Origin: Liquorilactobacillus oeni DSM 19972 | GTDB taxonomy: Bacteria; Bacillota; Bacilli; Lactobacillales; Lactobacillaceae | Length of the DNA stretch: 64,000 nt | NCBI RefSeq assembly: GCF_001436275.1 | Contig: NZ_AZEH01000020.1 | Location: 124,001 to 188,000, forward strand | Direction of reading: 5' to 3' | Shown: positions 27,901 to 37,301 of the stretch, one piece after another | Numbering within the stretch: the first letter of the stretch is position 1 | Layout: each line of letters opens with the position of its first letter | Notes under the pieces: generated by a model | The model's input: the letters and a program-made list of their open reading frames with translations, nothing else | The model's database searches: none | What the model was told of the DNA's origin: nothing | Translations under genes and position numbers: made by a program

Positions 27901-28013
27901 TCTATATTTTTTTCTATATTTTTCTAATCAGTGTACTTTCATTGGGTCCTCCCTTATGTCTAAGAAAGAATTATTCGTAGACAAGCAAAGTCATGTTAGT
28001 TCGCAAATCCGAG

Positions 28014-29435
28014 CTATTCCAATTGTCTTGACGTTATTTCGGTCCTTTTTGACTTAGAATTAACAGTATCCAGTGTTTGCAAACCGATTCCAGTAAATCC
28101 ACTGAACAGCGAAAAGAGAGGACAAAGCAGACTAAAGAAAGTAAACGGCAAGTATTGCAACGTAGGTACACCTAAAGTATTAGCAATGAATACTCCCCCA
28201 ACGCCCCAAGGAACTAAGTAATTCAAAACAGTACCCCCATCTTCTAAGACTCTGCTCAAAGCTGAGTTTGCCAAGCCTTCTTCATTAAAGGTCTTCTTGA
28301 ACGAGCGTCCCGGTAGAATGATTGAAAGGAACTGTTCGCCCACGAAAACATTAATTCCGATACAAGTACTTAACGTTGCAGCAACCAACTTAGCATGACT
28401 ATTCAATTTATTTGCTAACGGCGTCATTATTGCAGAAATCAAGCCAAAATTTACTAATAAGCCACCCAAAGATAAGGTTAGCACGATGAGTGCCACAGTA
28501 GGCATCATGCTGACAATACCACCCCGTGAAAGAAGCAAGTTAACTTCAGTATTTGCAGTCTTAGCTTTAAAACCATTTACAAGAATCAAGCTTGCTTTAT
28601 TAATACTAAGAGCAGGTGAAGTAAAGAGCATCATTCCTACAGATACAAAAATATTTAGCAGCATAGTAGGAATAGCTGCCATCTTGAATGCTGCACAAAC
28701 AAAGACTAATATAATCGGAATAAGTGTGATTACAGAAATATGAAAATTACTGTTCAGCGTCGAAATAGTGGTAGTAATCTTTTCCATATCTGCATGGCTA
28801 TGGCCGCTGCCTAGGATGGTAAATACTCCAGTTGAAATAATCGCAGCCGGAAGCGTTGACCAGAGAATAGTTTTCATATGCTCAAAAAGTTCGATATCTA
28901 CAACTGCCGCTGCAAGGTTGTTAGTTTCAGATAACGGCGAGCACTTATCACCAAAAATTCCACCAGAGATTATTGCACCGGCAACCAGAGCCGGATTGAA
29001 ATTCATCGTTACTCCAATTCCGAAAAAAGCGATACCAACAGTCGAGACTACCGTAAAACAGCTGCCCACTGCCGCACCGACAAGCGAACAAACCAGAAAA
29101 ACAGCGGGCAGGAACCATTGAGCACTAATTGCTTTAAAACCAATCGCCATTAGAGTTGGAATTGTTCCTGCAGCAATCCAGGTACTAATCATTGCACCGA
29201 TCAGTATAAAAATCACGATAGGAATAATTCCCTTATCAATGCCATCTTTAATTCCTGCATTAATTTCATTCCAGCTCAGTCCCTTTATTTTAGCCCAAAA
29301 AATAATCATAGTAATAGCCAATAAAATAGGAACTTGTGGAGATAACCTCATTCCAATCACGCCATAGCCCATGATAGCCAATGTTACGATCAAAACGCTG
29401 ATTGCTTCACCTAAACTTATTTTTATTTTTTTCAT
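28014..29435 (-). CDS. NhaC family Na+/H+ antiporter-like transporter, T-box controlled
   Basis: 473 aa from the ATG at 29435, after GAGGTTGG. About twelve membrane segments; GIFGDKCSPLSETNNLAA is the family hallmark. NhaC-superfamily proteins include true Na+/H+ exchangers and several predicted amino-acid transporters (lysine LysW, tyrosine and methionine types). The T-box upstream argues that this one imports an amino acid or responds to its shortage, which is inference. Single gene. Confidence 0.87.
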   Translation of the reverse strand: MKKIKISLGEAISVLIVTLAIMGYGVIGMRLSPQVPILLAITMIIFWAKIKGLSWNEINAGIKDGIDKGIIPIVIFILIGAMISTWIAAGTIPTLMAIGFKAISAQWFLPAVFLVCSLVGAAVGSCFTVVSTVGIAFFGIGVTMNFNPALVAGAIISGGIFGDKCSPLSETNNLAAAVVDIELFEHMKTILWSTLPAAIISTGVFTILGSGHSHADMEKITTTISTLNSNFHISVITLIPIILVFVCAAFKMAAIPTMLLNIFVSVGMMLFTSPALSINKASLILVNGFKAKTANTEVNLLLSRGGIVSMMPTVALIVLTLSLGGLLVNFGLISAIMTPLANKLNSHAKLVAATLSTCIGINVFVGEQFLSIILPGRSFKKTFNEEGLANSALSRVLEDGGTVLNYLVPWGVGGVFIANTLGVPTLQYLPFTFFSLLCPLFSLFSGFTGIGLQTLDTVNSKSKRTEITSRQLE

Positions 29436-29551
29436 TTCATCCAACCTCATTCGTTTATTATTTTAAATAATTTATAAACATGGTTGGTCAATATCGTATT
29501 AAGCCTCCATTAGTAGATCTTTGCATAAGCCTTACCTCTTTCATAATGACA

Positions 29552-29800
29552 AAAAATCGTTCCTACTGTATTCATGAAAATACAATAGGGACGATTTTTA
29601 CCGTGGTACCACCCAACTTGTGCCTTAACAGACACCTCTCACTAGAAGATAATGGATTCTAGTTATTAACCAGCGCCGATTACTTAGTATTTCGTTCCCC
29701 TTATCCTGATTAGTTCGCAGCGACCACTAACTTTCTGACACCCAGATAAGAAACTACTTCATGTAAAGTTCGACTTTAAATATTGAAATCATTGTAAAAC
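29552..29800 (-). promoter_or_regulatory. T-box riboswitch before the NhaC-like gene
   Basis: On the minus strand the core GGGTGGTACCACGG covers 29605-29613. It is followed by a terminator AATCGTCCCTATTGTA/TACAGTAGGAACGATT (29554-29597) with a T-run. Upstream, a stem I with AGTA on the 5' side and CTTATC/GATAAG plus TTTC/GAAA helices is visible near 29680-29765. The internal strand reads GGGGAACGAAATAC; the specifier codon could not be settled. Confidence 0.92.
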
Positions 29801-30034
29801 TATAATTTAACAAAAGCAAGGGTAATTTTTTTATTTTCTATCTATCATCATGACGTTGCCTAAATTATGAAATAGCAACAAATATTCTTCCTAATTTTTT
29901 TCAAACGCAAGATAAAATCGCTGTTAAATAAAAGTTGATTTTTTCTCTAAAAAGATAAATAAATTATTTCTATAATTTTATTATTTGCCACTTAAGTTTA
30001 AAACATTTCAAAACAGCTTATTTAACTTAACTTT

Positions 30035-30757
30035 TTAGAGCAAAATACCAACACAATAATGAATAATCATGGTTAAAATTCCCACCGCCAAATTTCGCAA
30101 AATAGAAATTTTTACAAGTCCATTTCCCAGTTTCGCACTTAAATATCCAGTTATTGAAACAGAGATGCAAACTGCGAAAATAGTTGCCTGCCATTTGTAA
30201 ACTTCAGGACTGAGCGTCATGGCAGCTAAAGGTAAAACCCCTCCAAGAATAGCAGAAATTAAGGACGCGGCGGCTGCATTCCAAGGGTTCACGTATTGTC
30301 CTAATTTCAAATTATACTTGACATCAGTGACCGTTTCTAACGGTTTATTTTCCATTAGTTCTCGGGCAATTGCAAGAGACGTTTCATATGTAATCCCCTG
30401 TGTCTTATAATATTCAGCAACTATTTGAAGTTCTCGTGCATAGTTATCTTTTAATAATTTTTTTTCCTGTTGAACAACCGCTTTTTCAGTATCTTTTTGA
30501 GTACTGACTGAGGCATATTCCCCCGAAGCCATCGAAAAAGCACAAGCAAGAAGGTCAGCAAGACCTGCAATAAAAATTGTAAATTTATTAGTCGTAGCTA
30601 CAGCAACACTGAAAAGTACACCCACAACTGTCAAAATACCATCATTGGACCCTAGCACTCCTGCTCTGAGTGTGTTAAGTTTCTGCTCTAGCGTAACATT
30701 TTTTTCTTTTCTGCTAGTTTTTTTAATTGAACCTGTCATTTCCTTCACACTCTTCAT
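30035..30757 (-). CDS. VIT1/CCC1 family iron/manganese transporter, second of pair
   Basis: 240 aa from the ATG at 30757, whose ATGA overlaps the upstream stop, so translation is coupled. VIT1 signs: LRAGVLGSNDGILTVVGVLFSVA at the first membrane segment, SMASGEYASVSTQKDTEKAV with the metal-binding Glu region, then a cytoplasmic helix pair and three further membrane segments. Family members move Fe2+ or Mn2+ out of the cytoplasm by proton exchange. It is probably a homologous partner of the upstream gene. Confidence 0.87.
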   Translation of the reverse strand: MKSVKEMTGSIKKTSRKEKNVTLEQKLNTLRAGVLGSNDGILTVVGVLFSVAVATTNKFTIFIAGLADLLACAFSMASGEYASVSTQKDTEKAVVQQEKKLLKDNYARELQIVAEYYKTQGITYETSLAIARELMENKPLETVTDVKYNLKLGQYVNPWNAAAASLISAILGGVLPLAAMTLSPEVYKWQATIFAVCISVSITGYLSAKLGNGLVKISILRNLAVGILTMIIHYCVGILL

Positions 30758-31431
30758 CCCCCTATGCAAGTGCCAATCAAATATGTTGCCGCCATAGTCA
30801 AAATTCCCGAAATAAGGTTACGTAATATACCTTTCTTCCAATTTGCCTTTCCTAAAACAGCTGCACTGTATCCTGTAACTCCAAGCGTAAGCACAACTGC
30901 AAGGAAAGTTGCCAATACCCGGATTTGGTTCGGAAAAAAAGAAATTACTCCAAGCGGAAGCACTGAACCTAAGGGAAAAGAAATCATCGATGCTAGAGCT
31001 GCAGCATACGGACTTGTCATTTCGTTTATATTAAATCCAAAACGTGCTCTTACCGTTGTTGCCAAAGCATCCTTTCCCATCAACTCTCGTACAGCTTGTT
31101 TTGCAAGTCTTTCACTGATTCCTTTTTCTAAGTATTGCTGTTTGACGTAGTCAAATTCTTTTTCATAGTTAAAGGCTAGAGCTTCCTTTTGCTGAATTGC
31201 CGCTCTTTTTTGAGAATCTTTTTGTGCGTTTACAGAAACATATTCCCCCATTGCCATAGAAACGGTTCCTGCAAGCATCCCAGCTATTCCGGCTAAGAAA
31301 ATTGCATATTTATTTGCTGTAGCTCCAGCAACCCCAACTACTATTCCTGCAACTGAAAGCACACCGTCATTTGCACCCATTACTGAAGCGCGCATAATAT
31401 TAATACGTGCTGCTAGACCCTTTTTAGGCAT
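30754..31431 (-). CDS. VIT1/CCC1 family iron/manganese transporter, first of pair
   Basis: 225 aa from the ATG at 31431, after AAGGGAG. It shares MRASVMGANDGVLSVAGIVVGVAGA, SMAMGEYVSVNAQKDSQKRA and the same membrane layout with the downstream gene, so the two arose by tandem duplication. Two different VIT1 subunits in one coupled operon suggest a heteromeric exporter, since VIT1 proteins work as dimers; that is inference. Confidence 0.88.
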   Translation of the reverse strand: MPKKGLAARINIMRASVMGANDGVLSVAGIVVGVAGATANKYAIFLAGIAGMLAGTVSMAMGEYVSVNAQKDSQKRAAIQQKEALAFNYEKEFDYVKQQYLEKGISERLAKQAVRELMGKDALATTVRARFGFNINEMTSPYAAALASMISFPLGSVLPLGVISFFPNQIRVLATFLAVVLTLGVTGYSAAVLGKANWKKGILRNLISGILTMAATYLIGTCIGG

Positions 31432-31682
31432 ATTTTCTCCCTTCCAATTTAGAAATATTATAATATAGTAATTATTATATTCTATTACTCTTAAAAAGTA
31501 AAATAGGAATTATTCTAAACAAAAATTATTTGAGTACAAGTTTCTAATTAATTGGCTGCTTTCTGTTATATATTTAATCAAAGTGATCATTTTCGTATCA
31601 TATTAATCTAAAAAATCAGCAAAAATTCGTTATTCTTTATTCACACTTTATTCAAACTTCTCGCTTAGCATATAAGTATAGT

Positions 31683-31790
31683 CTTGATGAACATCCGCTC
31701 CCCCAAGAGTATTAAGATGAATATCAGACTACCAAATTCTACTTTTTCTACTCCCTTTCTCCGCAGTTCCCCCAAGACTGCGGAGTTTTT
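31683..31790 (+). ncRNA. Candidate small RNA with C-rich anti-Shine-Dalgarno motifs
   Basis: A free-standing intergenic segment ends in a perfect 9-bp terminator CTCCGCAGT/ACTGCGGAG (31759-31767 with 31777-31785) and five T. Its loop is TCCCCCAAG. The 9-mer CCCCCAAGA occurs twice, at 31700-31708 and 31769-31777. An AT-rich TATAGT hexamer at 31677-31682 could be the -10 box, but no good -35 is visible. No open frame with a ribosome site lies inside. Such unpaired C-runs are typical of Gram-positive small RNAs that block ribosome sites. Confidence 0.5.
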
Positions 31791-31947
31791 AATTTACTTT
31801 TTTCAAAAAGTCAATTAAGCATTTACTCTTATTTATCAAATTTCTTTCAAACGGGAAGCACTCAAACATAATTTGTTGCTTTTTAGATAAGAGATGTTAT
31901 AGTTAAATTATAAATTATTTACTTACAAAAAATAAGGAGTGTTTCAA

Positions 31948-32502
31948 ATGACAAAAACAGTTGGTTTAATCGTAGGCAGTTTACGCAAAAACTCTTTCAC
32001 CCGTGCAGTGGCCGAACAAATGGCAGCTTTCTTACCAGAAGACTATGTTGTAAAGGACATCGAAATCGGCAAGCTGGATCTTTACAACCAGGATTTGGAT
32101 GATGAAAACCGCGTACCGGAAAGCTGGCAGAATTTCCGCGCGGAGATGAAAACAGTCGATGCAGTTATTTTTGCAACACCGGAATATAACCGTTCAGTTC
32201 CAGGTGTACTTAAAAATGCCATTGATGTCGGTTCTCGTCCTTATGGAGAAAGTATCTGGGACAAAAAGCCAGCAGTTGTTTTGAGTGTTTCTCCGGGTGC
32301 AATTAGTGGTTTTGGTGCAAATCATCATCTTCGCCAATCTTTAGTGTTTTTAAACATGCCAGCATTACAGCAACCAGAATTATACATTGGTAACGTCACA
32401 GAATTACTTGATGATAACTTAAAGATTAAAAATGAAGGTACATTAAAATTCCTTGCCGACGCAATGAATACTTTTGCAGATTTCATTGAACGTCTTTCTT
32501 AA
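31948..32502 (+). CDS. NADPH-dependent FMN reductase
   Basis: 184 aa from the ATG at 31948, after AAGGAG. Flavodoxin-like fold: GSLRKNSFTRAVAEQ binds the FMN phosphate, and PEYNRSVPGVLKNAIDVGSRPYG is the family signature (ChrR/YieF-like quinone or azo reductases). It reduces quinones, flavins or chromate with NAD(P)H in the cytoplasm. Single gene, separated by repeats from dps. Confidence 0.88.
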   Translation: MTKTVGLIVGSLRKNSFTRAVAEQMAAFLPEDYVVKDIEIGKLDLYNQDLDDENRVPESWQNFRAEMKTVDAVIFATPEYNRSVPGVLKNAIDVGSRPYGESIWDKKPAVVLSVSPGAISGFGANHHLRQSLVFLNMPALQQPELYIGNVTELLDDNLKIKNEGTLKFLADAMNTFADFIERLS

Positions 32503-32645
32503 AACGACAGGTATACCATTTTTTATGAGCAATCTGTGATTGTAAACTTGAAAGTTCTTACCTCAGAAGCTTTAGTGTGTGCAGTAAGTTAGAACCAAGA
32601 CCAGAAGTTCTTAAGTGATGACGGAAATTTTTATGTACTCTGGAG

Positions 32646-32757
32646 TTGCTTAACTGTGAGTAATTTGTGGCCCAGATAAAGCAAACCTGACCGTTGGGAC
32701 TGCAAGACAGCAGCAAAAAGGATCGGCTAAAATATAAATTTTATCCCGGTACCGAAT
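32646..32757 (+). repeat. Dispersed structured repeat, decayed 3' half
   Basis: GTGAGTAATTTGTGG, then CCTGACCGTTGGGACTGCAAGACAG and a hairpin GGCTAAAAT/ATTTTATCC follow the order of the consensus 3' half with small deletions. It is codirectional with the FMN reductase gene. The preceding 130 bp are not clearly alignable. Confidence 0.55.
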
Positions 32758-32784
32758 TAAAACTATATATTTAATACTTATTCA

Positions 32785-32961
32785 GGGGCTTGGTCAAAAT
32801 ATAATTTTTGATCTAGCCCCTTATTTTAAGCTGTAATTCGCACATTAACGTTTCAACAGTCAGCTCTTTCCACTTAACTACGAATTATTCATAGTTAAAT
32901 TCAGACTATGTTCATAATTCGCTGTTAACGCTCAAAGTCTAACGACTATTGATACACTCCC
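32785..32961 (-). repeat. Dispersed structured repeat, full copy
   Basis: On the minus strand it starts GAGTGTATCAATAGTCGTTAG. The inner hairpin TTAACAGCGAATTATG/ATAATTCGTAGTTAA, tip CATAGTC/AACTATG, right outer arm GACTGTTG and terminator hairpin GGGGCTAGATCAAAA/TTTTGACCAAGCCCC are clear. It is the only copy not lying 3' of a codirectional gene; its terminator end faces the decayed + copy 28 bp away. Confidence 0.85.
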
Positions 32962-33065
32962 TATTTTTTCACGCTAACATTTTTCGAGAACTTATTGTTT
33001 GATTGTGAAAAAGTTTCAAAGTATAATAAGTATGAAGTAAATCTAGAAAAAGGCAGGTTTTTTGA

Positions 33066-33548
33066 ATGATGAACATAAAAGAATATTCGTATCCGAAAAC
33101 ATTAACTCAGCTTAATCAGCTTCTAGCCGACCTTTCACAGTTGAAGAATAATGTACAACAGGTTCACTGGTATATGCGCGGTCATAACTTCTTCAGCCTG
33201 CATCCGCTGATGGATGAATATTCAGAACAGCTTGCTGAACAAACTGATACTTTAGGTGAACGTATTATTGCTTTGGGCGGCTCTCCATTTGCTACAATTA
33301 AAGAATTTATCGACAACACCGGGTTGCCTGATGAAAAGATAAGCTTCGCTGAATTCACACTGCCGGAACTGATAACTCGGCTGCTCAAACAATTCAAATA
33401 CTTGCGTGACCAGTATCAAAAGGGAATTGAGATTACAGATTCAGAAAAAGATTTTCCAACCCAAGATATTCTAAACGGCTACAAGAGCGACTTAGATAAG
33501 ATAATTTGGATGCTCAGTGCATACTTAAACGAAGACCCGCTTGATTAA
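33066..33548 (+). CDS. dps: Dps family ferroxidase/DNA-protection protein
   Basis: 160 aa. Ferroxidase ligands lie in NNVQQVHWYMRGHNFFSLHPLMDEYSEQ (His near 35 and 47, Asp and Glu after it), the usual Dps arrangement across the dimer interface. It stores iron and removes peroxide in a 12-subunit shell. Start ATG at 33066 or the adjacent one at 33069, after AAGGCAGG. It is followed by a large inverted repeat that should end transcription. Confidence 0.9.
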   Translation: MMNIKEYSYPKTLTQLNQLLADLSQLKNNVQQVHWYMRGHNFFSLHPLMDEYSEQLAEQTDTLGERIIALGGSPFATIKEFIDNTGLPDEKISFAEFTLPELITRLLKQFKYLRDQYQKGIEITDSEKDFPTQDILNGYKSDLDKIIWMLSAYLNEDPLD

Positions 33549-33628
33549 GCCTTAATTAACAGATATTTCATAAGAACAACAGTAATTAGTTGTCCCATGT
33601 CTAAATTACAAATTAACTTTAAAATCGC

Positions 33629-33703
33629 AAAAACTCCAGTTGCTATGACAATATGAGTGTTTGTTCACTCTGACTTAAAGCCGTCATATTAACTGGAGTT
33701 TTT
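33629..33703. terminator. Bidirectional terminator between dps and the ABC exporter operon
   Basis: Arms AAAAACTCCAGTT (33629-33641) and AACTGGAGTTTTT (33691-33703) pair perfectly. Inside, TATGAC/GTCATA extends the helix after a bulge and GAGTG/CACTC makes a further hairpin. Confidence 0.8.
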
Positions 33704-33713
33704 TGTCCTGTTT

Positions 33714-35558
33714 TTATACTGGACTAGTTGTAAATTGACTATTATATAAATCTGCATAGAAACCATTCTTATGCATTAATGCATCATGATTTCCAGCTTC
33801 AATAATTGCACCATGGTTCATTACAATAATTTTATCAGCATCCCGAATTGTTGAAAGACGGTGTGCAACAACAAAGCTGGTTCTTCCCTTGAGTAATTTA
33901 TTCATAGCCTTTTGGATCAAGGTTTCGGTTCTAGTATCCACTGAACTTGTTGCTTCATCTAAAATCAAGATTTCAGGATCAGCTAAAAACGCACGTGCAA
34001 TTGTCAGCAATTGTCGCTGTCCTTGTGAAATGTTAGAAGCTTCTTCGTTCAAGATAGTTTTGTAGCCCTTAGGGAGCTGGCGGATAAACGAATCAGCATG
34101 AGCTGCCTTGGCTGCTTTCAAAACTTCTTCTTTGCCAGCACCCTCTCTGCCATATTTAATGTTATCGTAAATGGTTCCTGTAAAAAGCCAAGTATCCTGA
34201 AGAACCATTGCAAAATGTTTGCGTACTTCACTTCTAGGAAGGCTTCGTGTCTCACGACCGTCTAAGCGTAAAGTTCCTTCTTGGATGTCGTAAAAACGTT
34301 CTAATAAGTTGACCAGTGTGGTTTTCCCAGCTCCCGTTGGCCCCACAATCGCTATCTTTTCACCTTCAGCAACTGCAAGGTTCATGTTTTTGATGAGCTG
34401 CTGCTTACCCTGATAACCAAAAGCTGCATTTGAAAACTCAATTTTATAATCCGAATCCGTTTGATCGGGCTGTAAATTTTTGCCCTTTTCCATCTCTTCT
34501 TCATCAAGAACTTGAAAAATTCGTTCCGCAGAAGCAACCGTTGCCTGAATGGTATTGGCAATATTTGCAATCTGAGTAATGGGCTGAGTAAACTGATTAA
34601 CATATTGCAAAAAAGCCTGTACATTACCCAAAGTTAAGTTGCCTTTAGCTACATTAACTCCACCAACTACGGCTACAAAAACGTAGCCTAGGTTCTTCAC
34701 AAAATTCATTACCGGCATAATCAAGCCGGAAATAAACTGTGCTTTCCAAGAAGATTTATAATAAAGCGCATTTTGTTTACTAAATTTTTTTAAACTATCT
34801 TCTTCTTTATTAAAGGTCTTTAAAACTGTATGCCCTGCATAGCTTTCCTCAACCTGATCATTCAAAAGGCCTAAACTTTTCTGCTGCTTCGCAAAATATT
34901 TCTGTGAACGTGGTGCAATTATTGCGATCACTAGAATAGCCATTGGAACAGTTATACATGCTATGAGTGTCAACTGCCAGCTGATGGTAAACATCATCAG
35001 TAATACCCCAAAAAAAGTTACTACACTGGTTACCATCTGTGCAAGGCTTTGCTGCAGTGTTCCTGCAATATTATCCATGTCATTAACAGCACGAGACATA
35101 ATATCGCCATTAGAATGCGTATCATAATAGCTAATCGGCAGACGCTGCAACTTATCTTTCAGGTCTGCACGTAATCTGAAGACAATTTTTTGTGAGATAT
35201 TGGCCATAATCAGTTGCTGAAAAAGCCCTAACCCCGCTGAAAGAAAATACATTATCCCAACAGTCAGTAAGATCCCCTTGATCTTGTCGAAGTTAATTGG
35301 AATCGGTCCTCCTTGACCATTTGCTTGCATCCGACGGTACTTAATCACACTATTGAAGATTTCAGTAGTTGCTTCTCCCAATATTTTAGGCGAAATAATC
35401 TGAAAAATAACAGAACCGATTGCAAATACAAATACAAAAAATAAGAACCATTTCCAAGGAGCCATATATTTGCATAAGCGCCATGCCGTTTGCCAAAAAT
35501 TTTTAGGCTTATCGACTGTTCTTCCAATGTTTCGTGCTGGTCCTCCATGCTGCGGCAT
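33714..35558 (-). CDS. ABC exporter half-transporter B (membrane plus ATPase)
   Basis: 614 aa: six membrane helices (about residues 35-330), then an ATPase with Walker A GPTGAGKTT, signature NISQGQRQ, Walker B ILILDEATSSVDT and switch HRLSTIRDAD. The pattern fits the LmrCD/YheHI type of heterodimeric multidrug exporters, where this subunit has the complete catalytic Glu (DEATSS). Its start shares one base with the stop of the upstream subunit (TAATG), so the two are made together. Confidence 0.9.
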   Translation of the reverse strand: MPQHGGPARNIGRTVDKPKNFWQTAWRLCKYMAPWKWFLFFVFVFAIGSVIFQIISPKILGEATTEIFNSVIKYRRMQANGQGGPIPINFDKIKGILLTVGIMYFLSAGLGLFQQLIMANISQKIVFRLRADLKDKLQRLPISYYDTHSNGDIMSRAVNDMDNIAGTLQQSLAQMVTSVVTFFGVLLMMFTISWQLTLIACITVPMAILVIAIIAPRSQKYFAKQQKSLGLLNDQVEESYAGHTVLKTFNKEEDSLKKFSKQNALYYKSSWKAQFISGLIMPVMNFVKNLGYVFVAVVGGVNVAKGNLTLGNVQAFLQYVNQFTQPITQIANIANTIQATVASAERIFQVLDEEEMEKGKNLQPDQTDSDYKIEFSNAAFGYQGKQQLIKNMNLAVAEGEKIAIVGPTGAGKTTLVNLLERFYDIQEGTLRLDGRETRSLPRSEVRKHFAMVLQDTWLFTGTIYDNIKYGREGAGKEEVLKAAKAAHADSFIRQLPKGYKTILNEEASNISQGQRQLLTIARAFLADPEILILDEATSSVDTRTETLIQKAMNKLLKGRTSFVVAHRLSTIRDADKIIVMNHGAIIEAGNHDALMHKNGFYADLYNSQFTTSPV

Positions 35559-37288
35559 TATATCTCCTCCTCTTTCAGCTGAGAATGCATGATTTCACGG
35601 TAAGTTTCATTACCAGCTTTTAATTGTTGGTGGTTCCCTAACCCTACTACTCGTCCTTCATCCAGAACTAAGATTAAGTCTGCTTGTGTAACAGTTGCAA
35701 TTCTTTGAGCAACTATAATAACAATACTTTCACTGGTATGAGGATCAGCCTTCAAGGCTTGGCGCAATTTAGCATCTGTTTTAAAATCTAATGCAGAAAA
35801 AGAATCATCAAAAATATAGACGTCAGCGGGCTTAATTAATGCTCGTGCAATCGCTAGCCTTTGTCTTTGTCCTCCTGAAAAGTTCGCGCCATTTTGTTCA
35901 ACACCAGCGTCTAAACCTTCTGGCAGTTCCTTAACAAAGTCTTTAGCTTGTGCTACTTCGAGCGCATGCCACATCTCCTCATCACTTGCATCCGGTTTTC
36001 CAAAATATAAGTTGCTGCGAATAGTTCCCTTAAAAAGTACCGCCCTCTGTTGTACAAACGAAATAATTTTTCGCAAATCACTTTGCCTGCTCTTTGAGAT
36101 GTCATTTCCATCAAATAAAATTACACCACTTTCAATATCGTATAAACGTGGCAGCAAGTTTACCAATGTCGACTTACCGGATCCGGTACCGCCTAGGATT
36201 GCTAGTGTCTGTCCAGAAGTCAGCCGAAAATTAACATTTTGCAAGACTTTCTTTTCAGCGTTTTCGTATCTGAAATCAACCTGTTTGAATTCCAAAGTAT
36301 GCACCTTTTTCTTCGGAAATTTTTTAGGAGCGGACACATCAATAATCGAAAAGTCAGTGTCAAGGACCTCATTAATTCGTACAGCTGCTGCTTGAGCACG
36401 AGGGATAAAAACAAAGATCATAGAAAGCATCATAAAACTAAAGAGGATCATAGCTGCGTAGGTCATAAACGAAACCAGATTTCCCACTTCCATACTATTA
36501 GTCGCAATTAAATTTCCCCCGGTCCAAATAATTCCGATATTAGTAAAATTTAAAATAAGGATCATTAAAGGAAACATCAATGAAACCAGACTGAATGCTT
36601 TGATGGCCGTATCCGTATAGGAACTATTTGCCTGTTTAAACCTATCTTGTTCAAAATGATCTTGACAAAACGCACGGATCACCCTGACACCAGTCAAGCC
36701 TTCACGAAACACCAGATTTATCCTATCTATTCTTTTTTGCAAACTTTTAAATAGCGGAACTGCAAAATACATGATGCTTATAATAGCAAGTAATAATACT
36801 GGGATAGAAATAAGAAAAACGAGTGTTAACTTTTTTTCACTGATATAAGCCATGATTCCTGCGCCAACCAGCATAATCGGTGCTTGAATCATCATTCTTA
36901 AGATCATAACCATTACATTTTGAATCTGTAAAACATCATTTGTAGTGCGCGTAATTAGAGATGAAGAGCCCAGCTGATCCATCTCAAAGTTTCCAAAATG
37001 TAAAACTTTAGAAAAAAGCTCTTCACGTAACTTTGAACCCAATTTTTGCGCCTGCGTAGCAGCAAAAAAAACATTGCCAGCTGCCGCCAATACCCCGATT
37101 AGAGCAAGCAATAACATTAAACCGCCGCTGTGCCAGATGTAATCTGTATTCCCAGTAGCCACTCCCTTGTTGATCATATCAGAAGTAATTGTTGGAAGCT
37201 GCAAGTCGCAAAAAACTTGAATAATCATAAATAAAGCCGCCCCCAAAACCGCTAGAGATGATAGCCTTTTCTTAGCTAGTTTAAACAT
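35558..37288 (-). CDS. ABC exporter half-transporter A (membrane plus ATPase)
   Basis: 576 aa with six membrane helices and an ATPase: Walker A GGTGSGKST, signature FSGGQRQRLAIARAL, Walker B VYIFDDSFSALDF. Asp replaces the catalytic Glu after Walker B (DDSFS), and Gln stands in place of the switch-region His (VIIVAQRIATVTQAD). This is the degenerate site typical of the first subunit of LmrC/BmrC-type heterodimers. It pairs with the downstream half-transporter. TetR gene 13 bp upstream. Confidence 0.9.
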   Translation of the reverse strand: MFKLAKKRLSSLAVLGAALFMIIQVFCDLQLPTITSDMINKGVATGNTDYIWHSGGLMLLLALIGVLAAAGNVFFAATQAQKLGSKLREELFSKVLHFGNFEMDQLGSSSLITRTTNDVLQIQNVMVMILRMMIQAPIMLVGAGIMAYISEKKLTLVFLISIPVLLLAIISIMYFAVPLFKSLQKRIDRINLVFREGLTGVRVIRAFCQDHFEQDRFKQANSSYTDTAIKAFSLVSLMFPLMILILNFTNIGIIWTGGNLIATNSMEVGNLVSFMTYAAMILFSFMMLSMIFVFIPRAQAAAVRINEVLDTDFSIIDVSAPKKFPKKKVHTLEFKQVDFRYENAEKKVLQNVNFRLTSGQTLAILGGTGSGKSTLVNLLPRLYDIESGVILFDGNDISKSRQSDLRKIISFVQQRAVLFKGTIRSNLYFGKPDASDEEMWHALEVAQAKDFVKELPEGLDAGVEQNGANFSGGQRQRLAIARALIKPADVYIFDDSFSALDFKTDAKLRQALKADPHTSESIVIIVAQRIATVTQADLILVLDEGRVVGLGNHQQLKAGNETYREIMHSQLKEEEI

Positions 37289-37301
37289 TTATCCACTCCC
37301 T

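Noticed and set aside
28768-29121. 117-codon plus-strand frame antisense to the NhaC gene
   Set aside because: A shadow of a strongly supported membrane protein with no ribosome site or family motif.
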